DNA from: Mycobacterium sp.
GTDB lineage: Bacteria; Actinomycetota; Actinomycetes; Mycobacteriales; Mycobacteriaceae
Reading direction: 5' to 3'
Assembly (NCBI GenBank): GCA_020438915.1
Contig: JAGQTR010000485.1
Span: forward strand, 1 to 10,785
DNA: 10,785 nt
The first letter of the stretch is position 1. Each line of letters starts with the position of its first letter. Made by a program: the position numbers and the translations under genes. Below, in pieces: positions 1 through 7,300 of this stretch. The notes under the pieces are model-generated. The model made no database searches, was not told the origin of the DNA, and saw nothing but the letters and a program-made list of their open reading frames with translations.

Positions 1-3000
1 GGCGCCGTGGTCCACCAGCCAGCGGACCACCGCCATGCCGACACCTCCGAGGGCGCCGGTGACGACGTAGGAGCCATCGCTGCGAACGGTGAGCTGACCC
101 GGAGTCGCGGGAAGCGTCGCCCGCGAAAGCCGTTCGACGAAACGCGTCCCGCCGCGCCATGCGATGACGTCGTCGGAACCACCGGCCTCGATCTCGGTGG
201 ACAGCGCCGCACCGCTGCCCCCGGTGTCCAACAGCGTTGTCTTCAGGTCGGGGTGCTCGTAGGCCAAGCAACGCACCAGGCCTTTGAGGCTGTTGACGCC
301 GGGATCGCCCTGACCGTCGCCATCGGTGACGACCAGACCACCGTTGCTGACCAGCCATAGCCGCGGGGCCTTGCCGTGCCAGCTGCCGACGACGGCGCGG
401 ACGGTTCCCGCCACCCCCCAGATCACGTCGCGGGCGTGCTCCAACCCGCTTGCGGTAGCACTGCCGTCGCTGTCGGCGCGGTCGGCGAAATCACAGAAGA
501 CGATGATCCCGGCCGGCGGTAGGTCGGGGTCGGCCGTGGCCGTTGCGAACGCCTCGCGCACCCCGGACTCATCGCCAAGGTCGGCGATGATCACTTTGCG
601 CCCGGGGCCGGCGAAACGGTCAGCGAAGTCCTGCGCCGCCGTCATGTTCGCCGCCCGGTCGGCCAGCGCCAGCCAACTGCCGGTCGGTGCGGCACTGGCG
701 GCGGGGACCGCAGATTCAGTCCATGTCGAGTCGAAGATCTTCTGCGACAACGGCAACGGCACGGTCCGACGCTGGATGCGCTTGAGGTGCACGTCATCGA
801 CCCGGGCCAGCACGGTCCCGGTGTCGTCGGTCAGCGTGACCCGGCCCATCGCGTCGCCGCTGTCGTCGAGCACGCTCACCAATTCGGCGTGACAGCGGGC
901 CCGGCGGCCGACCTCGCCGAACACCCGGATCGACCCGAAGGCGACTGGAAGGAAGGTGACTTCGGCGGACTCCGACAGCGTCTCGTCGCTCATAGCCGCG
1001 GCCAAGCCCTGCAGCGCCGCGTCGAGCATGACCGGGTGCAGGGTGATGCCACGGTGCGGCATCGCCTCGTCGGGCAACACGATCTCGGTGTCGGCGACGC
1101 CGTCGCTGCGGACGATCCGGGTAAGTGCGGCAAACGCGCGGTTGTGATGGGCCCCGGTGCGGCGCAGTGCGGTGTAGAAATCCGCCGGAGACACCGGGGT
1201 GCCACCGGACGCGGCGGTGACCCGCGGGGGGCTGGCACCCTCGGCTGCCACCTTCACCGTGCCTGTGGCGTGCCGGGTCCACCCCGACTCCGAGCGCGAG
1301 TGGATCTCCACGCGAAGCAGGCTGTCGTCACCGTGGACAGCCTGCGCCAGCTGGGTGGTCAGTGTCGTGTGGGCGTCGAGCGGCAGCATCTGCTCGACCT
1401 CGACCGCGACCTCCATCCCGGCGGCGGGCAGGCCGAGAGCTTCCCGGCCGGCGGACAGCGCGATCTCGGCGAAGCCCGACCCGGGCATGACCGGCAGGCC
1501 GTGCACGACGTGGTCGGCCAGCCACGGGTGCGGCTCGAGCCCGACGTCGGACTGCCATACGTGGCCGGTGCCGGACGGCAGTTCGACATGCAGACCCAGC
1601 AGCGGGTGCGCCCCGGAGAACTGCTGGCTCGGCGAGCGATCCGACTGCCAGAACGGCACGTGCTGCCAGGCCGTCGACGGCACGTTCACCACACGCGCGG
1701 TATCGGCGTCGGCTGCGGTGACCGCGGGCGGTCGGACGGCGGCCAGCTGCGCATGAAACGCCAGCGTCTCGGGATGGTCCCGGTTCATCGTCGCGCCGAC
1801 GTGATACCTGCGGGTGGTCCCCTGCGCTGCGACGGTGTCCGAGATCGCGTGGGTCAGCAGCGGATGCGGGCTGATTTCGATGAAGTTGCTGTTGTCGGCG
1901 CTGGCTTGGTGAACCGCCTGACTGAACCGCACCGGGTTGCGCAGGTTGGCTGCCCAGTAGTCGGCCGAGTACAGCGGCGAGTCTGCGGCGTAGCCGACGG
2001 TCGAGACCAGCGGGATTTTGGGCGCCGCGGGCGCCAGGTAGGCCAGCGCCTCGCGCAGTTCGGGCAGCACCGGGTCGATGGTCGGGTGGTGCGACGCCAC
2101 GTCCACCTCGATGCGGCGGGCCAGCTTGCCCTGCCCGTCGACGAGCGCAACCACCTCGTCGACCTGATCCGGCGGACCGGCGATCACCGACTGCTTCGGA
2201 GACGCGTACACCGCGATCGTCAGATCCGGGCGGTCGGCGATCAGCTTCTCGGTGGCCTGGGCGTCGAGTTCCAGCAGCGCCATCGCGCCCTGACCGGACA
2301 GCCGCTTCATCAGCCGGGTTCGGGTGGCGATGATGTCGAGCCCCTCGGCCGGGGTGAGCACACCCGCGACCACTGCGGCGGTCGCCTCCCCCATCGAATG
2401 GCCGATCACCGCGTCGGGCTCGACGCCGTAGGAACGCCACAGCGCGGTCAGCGCCAACTGCATGCCGACGAGCACCGGCTGGATGCGGTCGATACCGGCG
2501 ATCGGCTCGCCGGCCTCCAGGGTCTGGCGCAGCGAGAAGCCGACCTTGTCGAGGAATGCCGGTTCCAGCTCGTCGATCGCCGCCGCGAACGCGGGCTCCT
2601 CGACGAGCAGGGCTTTGCCCATACCCGCCCATTGGGCGCCCTGCCCGGAATACAGGAACACCGTCCCGGCACCGGTTCTCGCGTCGTGGGCGCCGACCAC
2701 GCCGGGGGCCATCCCGCCGACGGCCAATGCCCGCAGGCCGGTGATCGCCTCGGCATGGTTGCGCGCGCACACCGTGGCGATGGTGTGGTAGCGGCTGCGG
2801 TGGTGGTTGACGGTGTGCGCGACGTCGGCCAGCGCGACGTCGGTGCCGTCGGTCTCCAGCCAGTCGGCCAGTGACTTCGCCGACGCCGCCAGCCGCGAGG
2901 TGGTCTTGCCGGACACCACGAGCGTGACCACCGACGGGGTCGAGGCGGGCGTGGCCGTCGTTTCCGGACCCTGCTCCAGCACGATGTGGGCGTTGGTGCC

Positions 3001-4332
3001 GCTGAAGCCGAACGACGACACGGCCGCGCGGCGCGGATGCTCGGTCTCGGGCCACTGCCCCGCCTGCGTCGGCACGAACAGCCGCGTCGGCTTGGGATCG
3101 ATCTGCGGGTTCCACTTCTCGAAGTTCAGGTTCGGTGCGACGGTGCCGTGCTGCAGCGTCAGCACGGTCTTGATGAACCCGGCGACTCCCGCGGCCGCCT
3201 CGAGGTGGCCCATGTTGGTTTTGACCGTGCCGAGGGCGCAGGGCACATCACCCTTGCCGTACACCGCGGCCAGCGCGTCGAATTCGATCGGATCGCCCAG
3301 AGCCGTTCCGGTGCCATGGGTTTCGATGTAGTGCACGGTTGCGGCGGCGACGTCGGCCGCGCGCAGCGCGCGGGTGAGGACGTCGCGCTGCGACGGTGCG
3401 TTCGGTGCGGTGAGACCGTTGGACCGGCCGTCCTGGTTGACCGCCGAGCCGCGCACCACCCCCAGCACGCGGTCGCCGTCGCGCACCGCGTCGGTCAGGC
3501 GTTTGAGTACCACCACACCGGCGCCTTCGCCGCGCACGAACCCGTCAGCGCGCGAGTCGAACGCGTGGCACTTGCCGTGCGGCGACAGCATGCCCCATTT
3601 AGCAAGGGCCAGTTGGGTTTCGGGGCGAAGGTTGAGGCTGACACCGCCGGCCAGCGCGAGATCGCTCTCCCGCATGCGCAGGCTGTTGCAGGCCAGGTGG
3701 ATGGATACCAGCGACGAGGAGCAGGCGGTGTCGACGGCCACGGCCGGCCCCTTGAGGCCCAACAGATAGGCGATCCGGCCGACGGTGACGCTGTGGGCGT
3801 TGCCGGTGGCCGAGTACGCGTCGATCGAGTCGGCGTTGTCGGCCGAGGCGTTCTGGTACTCCGAGTAGTACACACCCAGCATCACCGCGGTACGCGATTC
3901 GCCCAGCTGATCGGGGGCGTAACCGGCGTTCTCCAACGCCTCCCAGGCGACCTCCAGGGCCACCCGCTGCTGCGGATCCATCGAGGTCGCTTCACGGGGG
4001 GTGATGCCGAAGAATTCCGCGTCGAAACCGGACACGTCGTCGAGGTAGGCGCCCCACTTCGTGGGCATCCGGCCCGGCACGCTCAGGTCGGTGTCGTAGA
4101 ACTCCTCGGCGTCCCACCGATCGGCAGGCACTACGGTGACCGCGTCGGTGCCACTCTCCAGCAATTTCCAGAAGCTGTCGGGACCGGTCACGCCGCCGGG
4201 GAACCGGCAGCCGATTCCGACTACGGCGATGGGTTCGGCCCCCGCCACTCTGGACGCCTTTTCGAACTGCTCTGTCAGCTTGTCGCGCTGCTCGGCCGAC
4301 ATCGCCGAGATCCTGTCGAAGGTCGTCTTCAT
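1..4332 (-). CDS. Type I PKS, N-terminal part (KS-AT-DH, start of KR), PpsB/PpsD-like, 3' end outside window
   Basis: The first 1444 codons of a modular polyketide synthase, open to the left edge. Start ATG at 4332-4330 overlaps the preceding stop as ATGA. Residues 1-32 are a charged helical docking segment. The KS is about 33-454, with Cys204 in DTACSSS, His339 in ETHGTG and His376 in NMGH. The AT is about 557-864, with GQGAQW, Ser646 in GHSMGE and VASHH at 745-749. The DH is about 909-1184, with His941 in HxxxGxxxxP and Asp1104 in HPVMLDAALQ. A KR structural half follows (about 1190-1420), and the KR nucleotide-binding motif TGALGGVGM (1425-1433) appears just before the cut. DH and KR structural half are contiguous, with no room for an enoylreductase. 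The docking segment and KS resemble PpsB; the region from the end of the AT through the DH resembles PpsD, both as recalled. The rest of the KR and, presumably, an ACP lie outside. Expected role: the next extension after the 1808-residue enzyme, with reduction and dehydration. Confidence 0.94.
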   Translation of the reverse strand, partial: MKTTFDRISAMSAEQRDKLTEQFEKASRVAGAEPIAVVGIGCRFPGGVTGPDSFWKLLESGTDAVTVVPADRWDAEEFYDTDLSVPGRMPTKWGAYLDDVSGFDAEFFGITPREATSMDPQQRVALEVAWEALENAGYAPDQLGESRTAVMLGVYYSEYQNASADNADSIDAYSATGNAHSVTVGRIAYLLGLKGPAVAVDTACSSSLVSIHLACNSLRMRESDLALAGGVSLNLRPETQLALAKWGMLSPHGKCHAFDSRADGFVRGEGAGVVVLKRLTDAVRDGDRVLGVVRGSAVNQDGRSNGLTAPNAPSQRDVLTRALRAADVAAATVHYIETHGTGTALGDPIEFDALAAVYGKGDVPCALGTVKTNMGHLEAAAGVAGFIKTVLTLQHGTVAPNLNFEKWNPQIDPKPTRLFVPTQAGQWPETEHPRRAAVSSFGFSGTNAHIVLEQGPETTATPASTPSVVTLVVSGKTTSRLAASAKSLADWLETDGTDVALADVAHTVNHHRSRYHTIATVCARNHAEAITGLRALAVGGMAPGVVGAHDARTGAGTVFLYSGQGAQWAGMGKALLVEEPAFAAAIDELEPAFLDKVGFSLRQTLEAGEPIAGIDRIQPVLVGMQLALTALWRSYGVEPDAVIGHSMGEATAAVVAGVLTPAEGLDIIATRTRLMKRLSGQGAMALLELDAQATEKLIADRPDLTIAVYASPKQSVIAGPPDQVDEVVALVDGQGKLARRIEVDVASHHPTIDPVLPELREALAYLAPAAPKIPLVSTVGYAADSPLYSADYWAANLRNPVRFSQAVHQASADNSNFIEISPHPLLTHAISDTVAAQGTTRRYHVGATMNRDHPETLAFHAQLAAVRPPAVTAADADTARVVNVPSTAWQHVPFWQSDRSPSQQFSGAHPLLGLHVELPSGTGHVWQSDVGLEPHPWLADHVVHGLPVMPGSGFAEIALSAGREALGLPAAGMEVAVEVEQMLPLDAHTTLTTQLAQAVHGDDSLLRVEIHSRSESGWTRHATGTVKVAAEGASPPRVTAASGGTPVSPADFYTALRRTGAHHNRAFAALTRIVRSDGVADTEIVLPDEAMPHRGITLHPVMLDAALQGLAAAMSDETLSESAEVTFLPVAFGSIRVFGEVGRRARCHAELVSVLDDSGDAMGRVTLTDDTGTVLARVDDVHLKRIQRRTVPLPLSQKIFDSTWTESAVPAASAAPTGSWLALADRAANMTAAQDFADRFAGPGRKVIIADLGDESGVREAFATATADPDLPPAGIIVFCDFADRADSDGSATASGLEHARDVIWGVAGTVRAVVGSWHGKAPRLWLVSNGGLVVTDGDGQGDPGVNSLKGLVRCLAYEHPDLKTTLLDTGGSGAALSTEIEAGGSDDVIAWRGGTRFVERLSRATLPATPGQLTVRSDGSYVVTGALGGVGMAVVRWLVDHGA
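781..1608 (-). other. Dehydratase domain in canonical position after the AT
   Basis: Residues about 909-1184 of the third PKS. It opens with HPLLG and has His941 in ADHVVHGLPVMPG and Asp1104 in HPVMLDAALQ, so both catalytic residues are present. The YGPxF element, which is HHGPAF in PpsD as recalled, reads HHNRAF here (residues 1062-1067), replacing Gly-Pro by Asn-Arg. Otherwise the domain follows PpsD closely, including the trailing RRTVPLPL linker. Confidence 0.87.
1741..4236 (-). repeat. Paralogous KS-AT module segment, copy in the third PKS
   Basis: This KS-AT segment is homologous to 7146-9647 in the preceding gene. Catalytic sites lie in the same order and similar spacing (Cys codons at 3723 and 9119, AT serine codons at 2397 and 7763). 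Some stretches are identical in DNA: 27 bases at 1924-1950 and 7284-7310, and 20 bases at 2986-3005 and 8376-8395. The repeat reflects module duplication and offers a substrate for recombination. Confidence 0.85.
4237..4332 (-). other. N-terminal docking segment of the third PKS, PpsB-type
   Basis: Residues 1-32 before the KS. The pattern TFDRISAMSAEQRDKLTEQF resembles the PpsB N-terminus as recalled, which accepts chains from PpsA. It should pair with the acidic tail encoded just upstream, so the junction between the second and third proteins here would correspond in type to the PpsA-PpsB junction. Confidence 0.6.
4329..4332 (-). promoter_or_regulatory. ATGA stop/start overlap coupling the second and third PKS genes
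   Basis: On the minus strand the TGA stop of the 1808-residue PKS (4331-4329) and the ATG start of the next PKS (4332-4330) share bases as ATGA. This arrangement usually gives translational coupling and roughly equal amounts of two interacting proteins. A weak Shine-Dalgarno-like GAGGG lies at 4346-4342, nine bases before the ATG, which supports this start. Confidence 0.85.
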
Positions 4333-7300
4333 CGGATTGGGCCCTCACTGCCGGCATTCGCCGACTCGACGGAAGAGGATTCGATGCTGTCGAACAACTC
4401 ATCGAGCAGACCGAACGAATCGGAATCGCTCTCGCTCACCTCGGGTTCGGACTCCTCGGCGGACTGCTGTGCAGGTGCCAGCAGGTCGGCGACGAAGTTC
4501 GACATCTGCGAGATCGACGGATGGTTCCACAGCATCGTGGCGGACAGGTCGATGCGGACCAGTTGCTTGGCGTCGCGCAGCAGGTTCATCGCCATCATGG
4601 AGTCCAGGCCAAGCTCGGGGAACGCCATATCGAAATCGACGGCGTCTTCGGGCATTCCGAGCTCACGCGCCAGGATGGCGCGTAGCCGCACCCGCAATTC
4701 GGTCACGGTTTGCTGACGGTTCATTCTCGAGAAGTCGATGAACTCTGTTGGCGTCGAGGCGTTTTCGTCGGATGGAGTGGGTGTGGACTCCGCCGGAGCG
4801 AATGTGAGGCCCCGGATATCGACACACGTCGTGCCGTCGGCGCCCTTGACCAGGACATCGACCACGAGCGACCCGGAGTTGTCGTCACGCCGATAGACCT
4901 CGATGACCGCCCGGTCGTCCAGCGGTGCGGAGACGGTGAGGCTTTCGGCGCCGGCGGGCAGCAGCAGGGCCATGTTGTCGGCATCGGCCAGCCGCGCCAC
5001 ATGGACCGCTGCGTCCACCAGTGCCGCCGCAGGCGATTCGGTGCCCTCGGGCAGCTCGATGTCGGCGCGCGCACCCGCGGCGGTCGCTGCACACGAGCTG
5101 ACCGCCCACGCGAACGGCTGTCCCTCGACGCCCCATGCACGCTGCATCTCGGCGATGGCCGCGCGGTCGAATTCTTTACCGGTGGCCCGCTGATCTCCCG
5201 ATGGCGCCTCGCCGGCGGCGGCACCGGTGAGTTGCGCGCCGGCGTGCCGGGTCCAGCGCTGCTCGGGGCTGTCGGGGCCGGAGCTGGACCAGACCGTCAG
5301 CTCCGGGCCGTCGGCGACGACGTGGATGGCCCTCGGCTGGTCGGCGACGATCGGGTACTCGAAACGCACGTCAGCCACGGCGGTGGAACCGTCCAGCTTC
5401 GCCGCGGCCACTGAAAGTGTCTGCAGCAGGACCGAAACCGGCACCATCTGGACACCACGTACGCGATGCGCGACGGGGTAGGAACGCTCGCCGGGGAGGA
5501 GCCGGGCCCGCCACACGTGGTCGTGGGAGGTTCCGGTGACGGGTTCGCCGAGCACAGTGGCCCATGCCGGAGCGGGAAGCGCGGCGACGTCGGCATTTTC
5601 CGCCGGCGCGTTGACCAGATGGTCGAGCACCTTCACCGCGGCCCGAGTGCGGTAGGCGTCGGCCAGCAGTGCCCAGTCGGCGCCGGCCACCACGGTCTGC
5701 ACCGCCGCGTCGGGGCTCAGCAGCGCCGGCAGCATCCGGATCGCCACGTCGTTGGGCATCGGCTCCAGGCCGGCCGCCTTCATCTGCGGCTGCGCATCCG
5801 ACCAGGACTTCCACAGACCCCAGTCGATGACCGTCGCCGGCAGGCCCAGCGCCCGGCGGGCGTGGGCGAACGCATCGGCGAACGCGTTGGCCGCCGTGTA
5901 GTGCGCGACTCCCCGCGAACCCAGCAGGCCAGTGATCGAGGAGAACAGCACGAACCGCTTCACCGGCGTGCGCAGCGACAGTTTGTGCAGCACCGACGCA
6001 GCGTCGACCTTGGCCCGGAACATCGGGTTCACGTCGTCGTGGGTCATCTCGGTCAGTAGTGCCTCACCGCCGGCCAGGGATGCCACATAGACACCCTCCA
6101 ACGGAGGCAGGTCTGCGCCGAACCGGTCGAAGACCGCTGCCATCGAGGTCTCGTCGGCCGCGTCGGCGGCAACCTCGACCAGGGTGGTCCCTCCGGCGGC
6201 GAGCTCGGCCGCAAGATCGGACAACCCGGTGCCGCGCCGCGACACCGCGACGATGGTCGAGGCACCCATGCCGGCGAGCTGACCGATCACGTGCGGGCCG
6301 ACGTTGCCGGTCGCACCGATCACCAGGTGGCTGGTGCCGCTCTCCAGCCGGGTCAGCGGCGCCGCGGGCAGCGCGCGCGGCTCCAGGCGTGGTACGCGGC
6401 GTTCGGCGCCGCGGTAGACCACCTGGTCCTCGCGGTCGGAGTCGGTGATCGCAGCTTCGGTGTGCAGGTAGCCGACGAGCAGTTCGGCCGGCAGCGTCTC
6501 GTCGACGTCGATCAGGCCGCCCCAGAACTCGGGGTGCTCCAATGCCAGGGTGCGCCCCTGACCCCACAGCACGGCATGCGCCGGGTTGGCACGGTCGCCG
6601 TCGATGACGGGCTGGGCGTTGCGGGTGACGATGAACAGCCGCGGTGCGTTTCCGGCCGCAGCCAACGCGACGACGAGACGGCGCAGCTGGTGGAATGACG
6701 CGTAGCTTTCGGTCGCGGCGAAGCGTTGTGCGCCCACCGACGGTGCGAACACCACGTGGTCGACGGTCTCCAGCACCGAAGTCAGCCCGTCGGCGTCGCC
6801 GCCCGTATCCAGCGCCGACAGCGGCATCGTGCGCGAGCCCGGTCCTAGCAGCTCGGCGAGTTCGGAGCCGGACTCGTCGGTGATCACCAGCCAGCAACCG
6901 TCGTGACCGGTCTCGGTGACCTCGCGGACCGGCCAGCTGAGCTGGTGAAACCACCTGTGGTACTCGCCCTCGGGTTCGGCAGTGGCCTTGGACTGCAGCG
7001 CGCTCGCAGCTGTGGCGATCCAGTGGCGGGTGTGCTGCCACGGTGTGGCCGGTAGCCGCACCCGTGGCCCGCCGCGCTGCGGGGTCTTCGGCGGGCGCAG
7101 CGTGTGGGTGGCATTCAGGTTCGTGCGGAAGGTCAAGGTGTCGTTGGCGTCGCGTTGCAGCGTGGCGATGCTGTGGTGGTGGGTGTTCGCCAGCGTGTCT
7201 TTGATCGCATACCCGAGCAGCGGGTGCGGGCTGACCTCGACGAACATCGTGTGGTCGGCTCCGGCGGTGGCCACCGCACGGGCGAACCGCACCGGGTTGC

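Noticed and set aside
1..75. Possible stop or frameshift ending the third PKS near the left edge
   Set aside because: The frame stays open to base 1 and reads straight into the KR nucleotide-binding motif, so the gene is simply cut by the window.
787..2874. 695-codon open frame on the plus strand
   Set aside because: It is antisense to the third PKS in codon register with it. Its Arg/Gly/Asp/His-rich translation matches no domain, and long antisense frames are expected in high-GC genes.
1328..3115. 595-codon open frame on the minus strand in another register
   Set aside because: It overlaps the AT and DH of the third PKS, whose frame shows intact KS, AT and DH motifs at proper spacing. The translation is low-complexity Arg/Ala/Gly.
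2986..4716. 576-codon open frame on the plus strand
   Set aside because: It runs antisense across the junction of two convincing PKS genes and shows no recognisable domain, so it is a compositional shadow.
6064..7041. 325-codon minus-strand frame inside the second PKS
   Set aside because: Out of register with the KR-encoding frame and rich in Arg/Pro/Gly without motifs.
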